Shown: in pieces, positions 51,547-60,136 of the stretch
Numbering within the stretch: the first letter of the stretch is position 1
How the letters are laid out: each line of letters opens with the position of its first letter
Origin: Palsa-504 sp963767565
Lineage (GTDB): Bacteria > Actinomycetota > Actinomycetes > Streptosporangiales > Streptosporangiaceae
Assembly (NCBI GenBank): GCA_963767565.1
Contig: CAVYEG010000021.1
Location: forward strand, 1 to 64,000
Direction of reading: 5' to 3'
Length of the DNA: 64,000 nucleotides
Program-made: the position numbers and the translations under genes
Notes under the pieces: model-generated
Database searches by the model: none
What the model was told of the DNA's origin: nothing
What the model saw: the letters and a program-made list of their open reading frames with translations, nothing else

Positions 51547-51807
51547 GTGGCGAGGGATGAGTCCTCGATCGGCCGCGTCGGCGTCCTCACCGTCGGCACC
51601 CGGGGCAACGACGGCCCCGGCGAAGTGTTCATCAAGATCCGCGGCGGTTCCGAGGCGTTCCTGGCCTGGTCGGAGAAGCCGCTGCCCAAAGGTGCGACCG
51701 TCCTGGTCATCGAGTCACGCGGCGAGCGGGCGGTCGACGTCATCGAGTGGGAAGACGTACTCGGCGAGAGTCCGCGCATTCCCGGCTTACCTCTGCTTAG
51801 GAGATGA
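51547..51807 (+). CDS. Soluble NfeD-like OB-fold protein paired with flotillin
   Basis: 86 aa without membrane spans: SIGRVGVLTVGTRGNDGPGEVFIKIRGGSEAFLAWSEKPLPKGATVLVIESRGERAVDVIEW. This is the OB-fold pattern of the NfeD C-terminal domain (G.v.v.l.p.G.v.i.g..y.A.s......G..V.V....g..l.V). NfeD and flotillin genes are normally adjacent and their products interact; here the membrane part of NfeD is absent. AAAGGGGC precedes the GTG; the next ATG is 3 bp after the stop. Confidence 0.7.
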   Translation: MARDESSIGRVGVLTVGTRGNDGPGEVFIKIRGGSEAFLAWSEKPLPKGATVLVIESRGERAVDVIEWEDVLGESPRIPGLPLLRR

Positions 51808-51810
51808 ACG

Positions 51811-52962
51811 ATGTTCGGTTACCGTGTTCCGGCGCCCGACGAGGCCATGCTGATTTCCGGACGAGGGGGCGGCCACGAGGGCCAGCCGTTCAAGGTGGTG
51901 ATCGGCCACGGCGCCTTCGTCACGCCCGTGTTCCGCAAGGTCCGGTATCTCACGCTGTCCATGCAGGAGGCTGAGGTCGCGGAGCAGTGCGTGACCCACC
52001 AGGGCATCACGCTGAACGTGCGCGCGGTGATCGCGTTCAAGGTCGGCAACGACGAGGAATCCATCATCAACGCCGGGCAGCGGTTCCTCTCCGACCAGGA
52101 CCAGATGTCGCTACTGACCGGGCGGATCTTCGCCGGCCACCTGCGCTCGATCATCGGCTCAATGACGGTCGAGGAGATCGTCACCGAGCGGCAGAAGCTG
52201 GCCACCGAGGTCCTCGACGGATCCAAGGGCGAGATGGCCAAGATCGGGCTGATCGTGGACTCGCTGCAGATCCAGTCGATCGACGACATGGGCGCCGGCT
52301 ACATCGCCGCCATGGCCGCGCCGAACAACGCCGCCATCCAGCGGCAGGCCAAGATCGCGCAGGCCCAGGCCGACCAGGCCGCGGCGGAGGCGCAGCAGGC
52401 GTCGGCCCGCAAGCAGGCCGAGTTCGCCAGGGAAACCTCGGTCGTACAGGCCCAGTACAAAGGTGAGGTGGAACGGGCGCAGGCGGAGGCGGCCCAGGCG
52501 GGCCCGCTGGCGCAAGCGAACGCCCAGCTCGCGGTGATCAACGCCCAGGCCGAGCTGGCTCAGCAGCAGGCCCAGCTGCGCCAGCAGCAGCTGGTCTCCG
52601 AGGTGATCAAGCCCGCCGAGGCGGAGGCGGAGCGGGTCAGGATCCTGGCCAAGGCGGACGCCGAGCGGACCCGCATCCAGGCCGAGGCGGCCGCCTCCAA
52701 CAACCGCGTGGCCCTCGACCAGCTGCTCATCAACCAGCTGCCGCTGATCGTCAAGGAGGCCGCGGCCGGGCTGGCCGGCGCCAACGTCAGCGTGCTCAAC
52801 GGCGCCGACGGCCTGAGCGAGATCGCCGCCGGGCTGGTCGGCCAGGGCCTGACCATCCTGGACTCGGTGCGCAAGGGCATGCCGACCCAGTACCGTGACC
52901 CCGGGACCAGCGCCCGCGGCATCGACGCCCCCGCGAAGCCGGACGGCCAGGCAGCCGGGTAA
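51811..52962 (+). CDS. Flotillin-like SPFH-domain protein
   Basis: 383 aa. SPFH/Band-7 domain at about 20-170 (VIGHGAFVTPVFRKVRYLTLSMQE, TLNVRAVIAFKVGNDEESI, SIIGSMTVEEIVTERQKLA, LIVDSLQIQSI) is followed by an Ala/Glu/Gln-rich coiled coil of about 150 residues with repeated EA and AQA units, as in flotillin/FloT, which scaffold membrane microdomains. No obvious N-terminal hydrophobic hairpin is seen, so the membrane link may be peripheral. Directly follows the NfeD-like gene (ATG after AGGAGATGA), matching the usual pair. Confidence 0.88.
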   Translation: MFGYRVPAPDEAMLISGRGGGHEGQPFKVVIGHGAFVTPVFRKVRYLTLSMQEAEVAEQCVTHQGITLNVRAVIAFKVGNDEESIINAGQRFLSDQDQMSLLTGRIFAGHLRSIIGSMTVEEIVTERQKLATEVLDGSKGEMAKIGLIVDSLQIQSIDDMGAGYIAAMAAPNNAAIQRQAKIAQAQADQAAAEAQQASARKQAEFARETSVVQAQYKGEVERAQAEAAQAGPLAQANAQLAVINAQAELAQQQAQLRQQQLVSEVIKPAEAEAERVRILAKADAERTRIQAEAAASNNRVALDQLLINQLPLIVKEAAAGLAGANVSVLNGADGLSEIAAGLVGQGLTILDSVRKGMPTQYRDPGTSARGIDAPAKPDGQAAG

Positions 52963-53019
52963 AAATAGCGATTTCCTGACGTACCGGTCGACTCGCCAGC
53001 CTGGCCCGGGCCCCGCGGT

Positions 53020-53025
53020 TAGGCT
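53020..53025 (+). promoter_or_regulatory. -10 box (TAGGCT), leaderless start
   Basis: TAGGCT with a 7-nt spacer to GTG 53033; no ribosome site. Confidence 0.6.
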
Positions 53026-53032
53026 CGCAGCC

Positions 53033-54895
53033 GTGACAGCAGCGCCCGCGGCCGTTCGGATCCTGGCCGCTGATCAGCCCGCGCGGCCGGTCAGCGGCCG
53101 CCGGACGGTGGCGCTGGCCAGCGTGTACTACACGCTGGCCGCGCTGGCCGTGACGCTGTGGCTGTGGCGGGATCCGGCCACCAGGACGGTGGCCGGCAAT
53201 CCCTACGACGCCGACCAGTCCGCCTGGTTCTTCCGCTACGACGCCACCGCCATCGCCCACGGCAAGCTGCCCGCCCTGGTGACGGTGGCCATCAACGCCC
53301 CGCACGGCGTGAACGTCATGTGGAACACGTTCATGCTGCTGCCCGGGGTGCTGCTGTCGCCGCTGACGCTGCTGGCCGGACCGCAGGCCAGCCTGACGCT
53401 GCTGATGACGGCCGGCTTCGCCGGATCGGGCACGGTCATGTTCGCCGTGCTGCGCCGCTGGGGGGTCAGCGTGGCCGGCGCGGCCCTCGGCGGAGCCGTC
53501 TACGCCTTCTCCCCGGCCGTGCTGCACTCGGCCATCGGCCACTACGACCTGCAGTTCGTGGTGCTCCCGCCGCTGATCATCGACGCGGGCCTGCGGCTGG
53601 CCACCGGCCGCTCCCGGGCCCTGCGCGGCGGCCTGTGGCTGGGCCTGCTGGCGGTGGCCCAGCTGCTGACCAGCGAGGAGATCCTGCTCGACACGGTGCT
53701 GGCCGGGATCTTGCTGGCCGCCGTCCTGGCCGTCAGCCGGCCCCGCCAGGTGCCGGGCCGGATCGGGGCGCTGGCCGCCGGGCTGGCCGTCGCGGCCGCC
53801 GTGACCGTGCTGATCGCCGGGTACCCGCTGTGGGTGCAGTTCTTCGGCCCGCTGCCGCAGCACGGCAGCCCGTTCACCACCGACTACTTCAAGAACGACC
53901 TGTCCGGCTTCGTGGTCCCCTCGTCCTACCAGCTGTTCCACACGGCGGGCAGCGCGGCAGAAGCGGCCAGGTTCCACGGCCTGCTGCCCGAATATCTCGG
54001 CTACCTGGGCTGGCCGCTGCTCGCCGTGCTGGCCGCGGCCGCGATCCGGTTCTGGCGGCTGCTCCCGGCCCGGGCCGCGGCCGTGACCTGGGCCGTGCTC
54101 AGCCTGTTCTCGCTGGGCGGCACCCTGCTGGCCAGCGGCCACGAACACGCCTGGATCAAGCTGCCCTGGTACTGGCTGCAGAGCCTGCCCGTGCTCAGCG
54201 CGGCACTGCCCGACCGGTTCTCGTTGCCGGCCGACGGCGCGGCCGCCGCGCTGCTGGCCTTCGCCGCCGACGCGGCCATACCGGCCTTCGCCGCCTGGGC
54301 CGCCCGCCGCCTGCCGCCCCTGGCCACCGGCGGCCGTCCGGCCGCCGTCGTGCTGGGCTGCGCCGTGCTGGCCGTTCTGCCCATAATTCCCCAGCCGCTG
54401 CCGGCCGCCGCTGCCGTTCCGCCGCCGCCGGGCTGGTCGGCGGCCTTCGGCGCGCTGCGGCTGCCCGCCTCGGCACCCGTGCTCGTGGTGCCGATCGCGG
54501 CGTCGACCTTCACCGAGCCGCTGCGCTGGCAGGCCGACAGCGGCCAGCCCGGCGCGCTGGTCGGCGGCTACTTCATGGGCCCGCAAGCCAACGGGCAGGC
54601 GTTCATCGACGGCAGCGGCAACCCGCCCGCGGGCCGCTACCTGAACTACCTGTGGGCGCAGTCCCCGGCCGGGCTGCCCGCGCCGATCACCGGCGAGGTG
54701 CCGCACGCCTTGCTGGCCGCGTCGGCGAAGTCGGCCGCCGTCTCCCGTGCGCAGATGCTGGCCCAGCTCCGGGCCTGGCGGGTGGCGGCCGTGGTCGCGG
54801 TCGCGCAGCCGAACACGGTCCTCGGCCGTTACCTCACCGGCCTGCTCGGGCCGCCCACGCTGATGGCGGGCGATGTCCTGGCCTGGCGCAGGTAG
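53033..54895 (+). CDS. Large polytopic membrane protein, GT-C glycosyltransferase-like
   Basis: 620 aa. A short N-terminus is followed by about 11 hydrophobic segments, with an acidic extracytoplasmic loop after the first span (NPYDADQSAWFFRYDATAIAHGK) as in GT-C lipid-linked-sugar transferases. ALGGAVYAFSPAVLHSAIGHYDLQF and the final C-terminal soluble part (after about residue 470) complete a pattern common in actinomycete membrane glycosyltransferases of unknown acceptor. Leaderless GTG 53033 is chosen; an upstream GTG-containing extension lacks similarity. Confidence 0.7.
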   Translation: MTAAPAAVRILAADQPARPVSGRRTVALASVYYTLAALAVTLWLWRDPATRTVAGNPYDADQSAWFFRYDATAIAHGKLPALVTVAINAPHGVNVMWNTFMLLPGVLLSPLTLLAGPQASLTLLMTAGFAGSGTVMFAVLRRWGVSVAGAALGGAVYAFSPAVLHSAIGHYDLQFVVLPPLIIDAGLRLATGRSRALRGGLWLGLLAVAQLLTSEEILLDTVLAGILLAAVLAVSRPRQVPGRIGALAAGLAVAAAVTVLIAGYPLWVQFFGPLPQHGSPFTTDYFKNDLSGFVVPSSYQLFHTAGSAAEAARFHGLLPEYLGYLGWPLLAVLAAAAIRFWRLLPARAAAVTWAVLSLFSLGGTLLASGHEHAWIKLPWYWLQSLPVLSAALPDRFSLPADGAAAALLAFAADAAIPAFAAWAARRLPPLATGGRPAAVVLGCAVLAVLPIIPQPLPAAAAVPPPPGWSAAFGALRLPASAPVLVVPIAASTFTEPLRWQADSGQPGALVGGYFMGPQANGQAFIDGSGNPPAGRYLNYLWAQSPAGLPAPITGEVPHALLAASAKSAAVSRAQMLAQLRAWRVAAVVAVAQPNTVLGRYLTGLLGPPTLMAGDVLAWRR

Positions 54896-55060
54896 CACAG
54901 CAGGTAGCACCCTACTGTATTTCCCGGGCCGGGACCTTCTGAGGCGATGCATAGCTCCGTCTCGGATTCATAACGGCAGCAGAGGCGGGCCGGCAGTTAC
55001 CTAGAGCCGCGCCGGGCAGCCTGGTGAGTGAATCCGATAAGAGACGTAGAGGAGCTAACG

Positions 55061-55243
55061 ATGACCTGGCTGCTGCTGAACATCCCGCTGATGGTCCTGT
55101 TCTTCGCCCTGTGGGTGGGGATCCCGGTCTGGCTGGTGCGCAGGCACCCCGACCGCAAGCCGGCGCTGGCCGCGGCGGCCGCCGTCAAGACCCTTCCGGC
55201 GCTGCGCTACCAGCAGGACGACGGCTACCGCCGGGTGGCCTAG
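55061..55243 (+). CDS. 60-residue single-span membrane protein
   Basis: MTWLLLNIPLMVLFFALWVGIPVWLV forms one hydrophobic helix; a basic turn (RRHPDRKPA) and a soluble tail follow. GAGGAG lies seven bases before ATG 55061, which is why this start is preferred over a GTG further upstream. Function unknown. The 165-bp gap before it holds no other gene. Confidence 0.65.
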   Translation: MTWLLLNIPLMVLFFALWVGIPVWLVRRHPDRKPALAAAAAVKTLPALRYQQDDGYRRVA

Positions 55244-55319
55244 GCCCAGCCGATCCGGCCCGTGTCCGCTGCCCGTGTCGGCTGTAGGCCCGGGCGCCGG
55301 GACGTGAGAGGCTGCCGGG

Positions 55320-56651
55320 ATGCTGGCGTTGAGCATCGGGTGCCTGGCGGCGGCGGTCGGGTGGGCCTACCTGGTCTTCGGGCACGGCCGGTTCTGGCGG
55401 ACGGGCGAGTGGCTGCCGCCGCGCCGGGCCGAGCCGGCCCGCTGGCCGGACGTAGTGGCCGTCGTCCCGGCCAGGAACGAGGCCGCGATGCTGCCCGCCA
55501 CGCTGCCCACCCTGCTCGGCCAGGACTACCCGGGCGCGCTGAGCGTCATCCTGGTCGACGACTGCAGCTCCGACGGCACCGCCGAGGTGGCGGCCAAGAT
55601 CGGGCTCGAGGCGGCCCGGCCGCTGCGGGTGATCCCGGGCGCGCCCGCGCCGGGTCCGGCCGGTACCTGGGCGGGCAAGGTGTGGGCCATGGCCCAGGGC
55701 CTGGCCGCGGCCGGCGAGCCGGGGTACGTGCTGTTCACCGACGCCGACATCGCCTGGCAGGAAGGCGCGCTGCGTGACCTGGTGGCCGCCGCCGTGGCCG
55801 ATGACCGCGTCCTGGTCTCGCAGATGGCGCTGCTGCGCACCGCGACCCGCTGGGAGCGGGTCATCGTCCCCGCCTTCGTGTACTTCTTCGCCCAGCTGTA
55901 CCCGTTCCGGCGGGTGAACCGGCCCGGCTCGCGCACCGCGGCCGCGGCCGGCGGCTGCATGCTGGTGCGCCGCCAGGCGCTGCAGCAGGCCGGCGGCCTG
56001 GCCCCGATCAGCGGCGCCCGCATCGACGACGTCGCGCTGGGCCGCCTGCTCAAGCGCCCGCCCAGCCAGCGCCCGCCAAGCCAGCGCCAGCCAAGCCAGC
56101 GCCAGCCAAGCCAGCAGCAGCCTGGCCAGCGCCAGCCGAGCCGCACCTGGCTCGGGCTGACCACCCGCGTCATCAGCGTGCGGCCCTACCCGGCGCTGGC
56201 CGACCTGTGGCAGATGGTGGCCCGGTCCGCCTACATCCAGCTCGGCTATTCCCCCTGGCTGCTGGCCGGGACCATCGCCGGGCTGCTGTTCACCTACGTG
56301 CTGCCCCCGGCCGGGACCATCGCCGCGCTGGCCGCCGGGGCCGCCGCGGGCTTCACCGGATCTGCGGCACTGGCCCTCGGGACGGCCCTGGCGGGCTGGG
56401 CCCTGATGACCCTGAGCTACCTGCCCATGCTGCGGCTGTACCGGCTGTCGCCGCTGCGCGCGCTCACCCTGCCGCTGACCGCCCTGCTGTACGCGGCGAT
56501 GACGGTCGACTCGGCCCGGCGGCACTACGCCGGCCGCGGCGCGGTGTGGAAGGAACGGACCGATCAGGCCCGGTTACGCTTGGATGATCTTCCGCCCGCG
56601 CAGACCAGCAGGAATGATGGGGCGTGGCACACACGATCCCGCGGAGGATGA
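55320..56651 (+). CDS. HpnB-type glycosyltransferase (hopanoid-associated) with repeat insertion
   Basis: 443 aa membrane-bound GT2 enzyme of the HpnB type linked with hopanoid biosynthesis. An N-terminal helix is followed by the GT-A fold: VVAVVPARNEAAMLPATL, VILVDDCSSDGTAEV, TWAGKVWAMAQGL, FTDADIAW (DxD motif), GGCMLVRRQALQQAGG, then RIDDVALGRLLKR and the C-terminal hydrophobic spans starting RSAYIQLGYSPWLLAG. Between LLKR and RTWLGLTTRV an insertion of about 28 residues (PPSQRPPSQRQPSQRQ-type) replaces a short link. The tail after VWKER is longer than usual. The squalene-hopene cyclase genes are not in the window. Confidence 0.8.
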   Translation: MLALSIGCLAAAVGWAYLVFGHGRFWRTGEWLPPRRAEPARWPDVVAVVPARNEAAMLPATLPTLLGQDYPGALSVILVDDCSSDGTAEVAAKIGLEAARPLRVIPGAPAPGPAGTWAGKVWAMAQGLAAAGEPGYVLFTDADIAWQEGALRDLVAAAVADDRVLVSQMALLRTATRWERVIVPAFVYFFAQLYPFRRVNRPGSRTAAAAGGCMLVRRQALQQAGGLAPISGARIDDVALGRLLKRPPSQRPPSQRQPSQRQPSQQQPGQRQPSRTWLGLTTRVISVRPYPALADLWQMVARSAYIQLGYSPWLLAGTIAGLLFTYVLPPAGTIAALAAGAAAGFTGSAALALGTALAGWALMTLSYLPMLRLYRLSPLRALTLPLTALLYAAMTVDSARRHYAGRGAVWKERTDQARLRLDDLPPAQTSRNDGAWHTRSRGG

Positions 56652-56663
56652 AGGAGTTCTCGG

Positions 56664-57749
56664 ATGACGATCAGCGTTCAGGGCGTGGTGGCCCGCGGTA
56701 AGGGCGAGCCGGTAGAGCTGACAACGGTCCTGGTACCTGAGCCCGGCCCGGGCGAGGCGCTGGTCGCCGTGCAGGCCTGCGGGGTGTGCCACACCGACCT
56801 GCACTACAAGGAGGGCGGCATCGGCGACGACTTCCCCTACCTGCTCGGGCACGAGGCGGCGGGCGTGGTCGAGGCCGTGGGCCCGGACGTGACCGACGTG
56901 GCGCCCGGCGACTTCGTCATCCTCAACTGGCGCGCCGTCTGCGGCCGCTGCCGGGCCTGCAGCCGCGGCAAGCCCTGGTACTGCTTCAACACCCACAACG
57001 CCAGCCAGAAGATGACGCTGGAAGACGGCACCGTGCTGTCGGCGGCGCTGGGCATCGGCGCGTTCGCGGACAAGACCCTGGTCGCCTCCGGCCAGTGCAC
57101 CAAGGTCGACCCGGCCGTCCCGGCTGCCACCGCGGGCCTGCTCGGCTGCGGCGTGATGGCCGGCCTGGGCGCCGCCATCAACACCGGCGGCGTGACCCGG
57201 GGCGACAGCGTGGCGGTGATCGGCTGCGGCGGCGTCGGCGACGGTGCCATCCTGGGCGCCCAGCTGGCCGGCGCGCGCATGATCATCGCGGTCGACGTGG
57301 ACGACAGGAAGCTGGAGTGGGCCCGCGGGTTCGGCGCCACCCACGTGGTCAACTCGCGGAACTCCGACCCGGTCGAGGCGATCCGGGAGCTGACCGGCGG
57401 GTTCGGCGCGGACGTGGTGGTCGAGGCCATCGGCCGGCCGGAGACCTACCGGCAGGCCTTCTACGCCCGCGACCTGGCCGGCACGGTAGTGCTGGTCGGC
57501 GTGCCCACCCCGGACATGCGGCTGGAACTGCCCCTGCTCGACGTGTTCGGCCGCGGCGGGGCGCTCAAGTCGTCCTGGTACGGCGACTGCCTGCCCAGCC
57601 GCGACTTCCCCATGCTGATCGACCTGCACCTGTCCGGCCGCCTGCCGCTGGACAAGTTCGTGTCCGAGACCATCTCGCTCGGCGACGTGGAAGAGGCCTT
57701 CGCCAAGATGGGCCGGGGCGAGGTGCTGCGCAGCGTCGTGACCCTGTGA
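56664..57749 (+). CDS. S-(hydroxymethyl)mycothiol dehydrogenase
   Basis: 361 aa zinc-dependent alcohol dehydrogenase of the mycothiol-dependent formaldehyde dehydrogenase type. It oxidises the mycothiol-formaldehyde adduct with NAD in actinomycete formaldehyde detoxification. Catalytic zinc: Cys in QACGVCHTDLHY, His-Glu in LLGHEAAGVV; structural zinc cysteines in VCGRCRACSRGKPWYC; Rossmann VAVIGCGGVGDGAILGAQL. The N-terminal phrase SVQGVVARGKGEPVELTTVLVPEPGPGEALV matches mycothiol enzymes. AAGGAG precedes the ATG. Its stop overlaps the GTG of the sulfotransferase gene. Confidence 0.88.
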   Translation: MTISVQGVVARGKGEPVELTTVLVPEPGPGEALVAVQACGVCHTDLHYKEGGIGDDFPYLLGHEAAGVVEAVGPDVTDVAPGDFVILNWRAVCGRCRACSRGKPWYCFNTHNASQKMTLEDGTVLSAALGIGAFADKTLVASGQCTKVDPAVPAATAGLLGCGVMAGLGAAINTGGVTRGDSVAVIGCGGVGDGAILGAQLAGARMIIAVDVDDRKLEWARGFGATHVVNSRNSDPVEAIRELTGGFGADVVVEAIGRPETYRQAFYARDLAGTVVLVGVPTPDMRLELPLLDVFGRGGALKSSWYGDCLPSRDFPMLIDLHLSGRLPLDKFVSETISLGDVEEAFAKMGRGEVLRSVVTL

Positions 57750-58487
57750 CCGATACCGCCCGCATCGCGATGTGGTCAGGCCCGCGCACGGTGTCCACCG
57801 CACTGATGCGGGCCTGGGAGAACCGGCCGGACACGGCGGTCACCGACGAGCCGCTCTACGCTTTTTATCTGGACCGAACGGGCCTGGCTCATCCCGGCCG
57901 CACACAGGTGATCGCCAGCCAGCCCACGGACTGGCGGGTGGTACTCGCCGAGCTGACCAGCGGCCCGCTGCCGCCGGGGGTGACGATCGGCTACGCCAAG
58001 CACATGACGCATCACCTGCTGCCCGAGGTGGACCGGGCCGCGCTGGCCGGCCTGCGGCACGCCCACCTGATCAGGGACCCGCGCGAGCTGCTCGCCTCCT
58101 ACGCCAAGGTGCGCGACGAGCCGGACCTGGACGACCTGGGCCTGCGGCAGCAGGCGGAGATCTTCGAGGCGTTCGGCGGGCCGGTCGTGGATTCCCGTGA
58201 CCTGCTCGCCGACCCCGAACCCATCCTGCGCGCCCTGTGCCAGGCCCTGGACGTGCCGTTCGACGCCGGCATGCTGTCCTGGCCGCCCGGCCCGCGGGAC
58301 AGCGACGGCGTGTGGGCCCCGTACTGGTACGCCAGCGTGCACGCCTCGACCGGGTTCGCCCCCTACCGGCCCCCGGCCGAGCCGCTGCCCGCCCGCCTCG
58401 AGCCCCTGGCGGCCCGCTGCCTGCCCTACTACCAGCGGCTGCACCAGTACCGGATCGCCAGCCCAGGAGGTACCAGCCCAGGAGGTA
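57746..58487 (+). CDS. Sulfotransferase-family protein, stop codon lost
   Basis: Sulfotransferase-fold protein of about 245 residues: TARIAMWSGPRTVSTALMRAW (5'-phosphosulfate loop), DEPLYAFYLDRTGLAHPGR, IGYAKHMTHHLLPEV, HLIRDPRELLASYAKV, DGVWAPYWYASVHASTGFAPYRP. Homologs end shortly after the YQRLHQYRI segment. Here the frame has no stop and stays open to 59290, antiphase through the aminotransferase gene; a 15-bp duplication sits at the expected end. Either the stop was lost or the sequence has an error. Start GTG overlaps the upstream stop, and the aminotransferase follows, so the three genes are coupled. Confidence 0.75.
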
Positions 58488-59390
58488 ATGGTGCTGCAGA
58501 GTTACGACGAGCGGAACCGCGACCTGATCGTCAACGTGAACGGCAAGCTGACCCACCGCGACCGGGCCGCGATCAGCCCGCTCGACTCGGCCGTCCAGGG
58601 CGGGGACGCGGTCTGGGAGGGCCTGCGGCTCTACCACGGCAAGATCTTCCGGCTGGCGGAGCACCTGGCCCGGCTGCGGGACTCGGCCAAGGCGCTGGCG
58701 TTCACCCAGATTCCTTCGGCCGAGGAGATCACCGAGCAGATCAGGCGCACCATCGCCGCGAACGGCATGCGCGACGGGGTGCACATCAGGCTCACCCTGA
58801 CCCGGGGCCTGAAGGTCACCTCCGGCATGGATCCCCGGCTCAACCAGGCCGGGCCGACGCTGATCGTGCTGCCCGAGTACAAGGATCCGGTCTACGACGC
58901 CTCGGGCATCACCCTGGTCACCGCGAGCGTCCGGCGCCCCGCCCCGGACTGCCTCGACCCCAAGATCCACCACAACAACCTGCTGCCCTCGATCCTGGCC
59001 AAGATCGAAGCCAACGTGGCCGGCGCCGACGACGCGGTCATGCTGGACCACCGCGGCTTCATCGCCGAGACCAATGCCACCCACATCTTCATGGTCACCG
59101 GCGGGCTGCTGGCCACGCCGACCACCGCCTCCTGCCCCGAGGGCATCACCCGGGCCGTGGTGCTCGAGCTGGCCGCCGTCGCCGGCCTGCCCTGCCAGGT
59201 CGGCGACTACACGCTGCCCCAGCTCTACGTGGCCGACGAGGCCTTCGTGACCGGGACCATGGGCGGCCTGGTCCCGGTGCTGGCCGTTGACGGCCGCGTC
59301 ATCGGCGACGGCAAGCCCGGCCCGGTGACCGGCCAGCTGACCGCCCTGTTCGCCGACCTCACCGCCGCCACCGGCACGCTGGTCACCTGA
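58488..59390 (+). CDS. Class IV aminotransferase (branched-chain/D-amino-acid type)
   Basis: 300 aa PLP enzyme of fold type IV. NVNGKLTHRDRAAISPLDSAVQGGDAVWEGLRLYHGKIF at the start, HIRLTLTRGLKVTSGMDP, the Lys region CLDPKIHHNNLLPSILAKIEAN, Glu/Thr motif GFIAETNATHIFMV, and FVTGTMGGLVPVLAVDGR near the end. It transaminates branched-chain or D-amino acids. ATG 58488 is only 2 nt after AGGAGG, while GTG 58491 has better spacing; a second AGGAGG lies 15 bp upstream because of a small duplication. It overlaps the open end of the sulfotransferase frame. Confidence 0.85.
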   Translation: MVLQSYDERNRDLIVNVNGKLTHRDRAAISPLDSAVQGGDAVWEGLRLYHGKIFRLAEHLARLRDSAKALAFTQIPSAEEITEQIRRTIAANGMRDGVHIRLTLTRGLKVTSGMDPRLNQAGPTLIVLPEYKDPVYDASGITLVTASVRRPAPDCLDPKIHHNNLLPSILAKIEANVAGADDAVMLDHRGFIAETNATHIFMVTGGLLATPTTASCPEGITRAVVLELAAVAGLPCQVGDYTLPQLYVADEAFVTGTMGGLVPVLAVDGRVIGDGKPGPVTGQLTALFADLTAATGTLVT

Positions 59391-59448
59391 CCCCGGGCGT
59401 CACCTGACCCCGGGCGTCACCTGACCCCTGGCGTCACCTGACCCGGGC
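59382..59448. repeat. Four tandem 17-bp repeats at the aminotransferase 3' end
   Basis: Unit GTCACCTGACCCCGGGC at 59382, 59399 and (one mismatch) 59416, with a shortened 16-bp copy at 59433. The first copy contains the aminotransferase stop (ACC TGA), so every copy repeats an in-frame or out-of-frame TGA. Confidence 0.85.
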
Positions 59449-59507
59449 GTCCGGCCGCGCGCGGCGCCGCCCCGTGAACCTCCAGCCACTCCGGGTCCGC
59501 CGGGAGC

Positions 59508-60062
59508 TCACCGCCGGGTGAACACCGCGTGGATGGTGATGATGCTGTGCAGCGAGACCAGGCCCAGCAGGTTCCAGGTGAGGCCGAAGTCGCCCCTGTT
59601 GACGTGGACTTCGGCGTCGAGCCAGATCCCGCCGTCACCCGCGACGGAAGCCGAGGCCTCCAAGCACAGCGGCCGGGCCCGGCCGCGCACGGTCAGCATG
59701 CCGGTCACCGCGACACCCTGGCCGGCGGGCCGGATGCCGTCCGCGGTGAAAGTGATGCCCGGATAACTGGCGCTGTCGAAGAAGTCAGCCGAGCGCAGAT
59801 GCGTATCGCGCCGGGTGTTCCGGGTGTCCACGGACGCCGCGGCTACCGTGACGTTGCCGCTGACCGCGCCGTCCGGACCGACGGTGCCGGTCCCGCTGAC
59901 CTCGCGGAAGACGCCGTTCACCCGGGCCAGGCCCGCCAGGCTGCTGCTCTTCAGCCGGATGCTGGACGCGCGCGGATCCAGGACCCAGTCCCCGGCCAGG
60001 GTCCCGTTCGCCAGCAGGTCCTGCAGCGGCGGTGCGGCCATCGGTCCCGACGGTGCGTGCAT
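59508..60062 (-). CDS. YceI-family lipid-binding protein
   Basis: 184 aa YceI-like lipocalin-type beta barrel that binds isoprenoid-like lipids. LAGDWVLDPRASSIRLKSSS, VNGVFREVSGTGTV, VDTRNTRRDTHLRSADFFDSASYPGITFTADGI, VTGMLTVRGRARPLCLEASASV and FGLTWNLLGL follow the family order. No signal peptide is visible, so it is probably cytoplasmic, as in many actinomycetes. AAGGAA precedes the ATG. Divergent from the ECF41-type sigma gene with 74 bp between, suggesting it is that factor's target. Confidence 0.85.
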   Translation of the reverse strand: MHAPSGPMAAPPLQDLLANGTLAGDWVLDPRASSIRLKSSSLAGLARVNGVFREVSGTGTVGPDGAVSGNVTVAAASVDTRNTRRDTHLRSADFFDSASYPGITFTADGIRPAGQGVAVTGMLTVRGRARPLCLEASASVAGDGGIWLDAEVHVNRGDFGLTWNLLGLVSLHSIITIHAVFTRR

Positions 60063-60096
60063 GATTGTTTCCTTGTCACGTCGAACGGATTTGAGG

Positions 60097-60113
60097 TGTC
60101 ACCTATACGACAC
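60097..60113. promoter_or_regulatory. Inverted repeat in the YceI / sigma intergenic region
   Basis: GTGTC (60097-60101) and GACAC (60109-60113) are inverted around CCTATAC-type AT-rich sequence, between two divergent genes. TGTCAC-type words are what ECF41 sigma factors use as -35 element, so an autoregulated promoter is possible; I could not fit a full -35/-10 pair with certainty. Confidence 0.35.
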
Positions 60114-60136
60114 GCCGCCACCAGGGAGTGTGACCG

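Noticed and set aside
52796..54952. 718-codon frame antisense to the membrane glycosyltransferase
   Set aside because: Gly/Arg/Gln-rich shadow typical of a reversed GC-rich membrane gene.
59382..59448. CRISPR array
   Set aside because: Repeats are contiguous with no spacers; simple tandem duplication.
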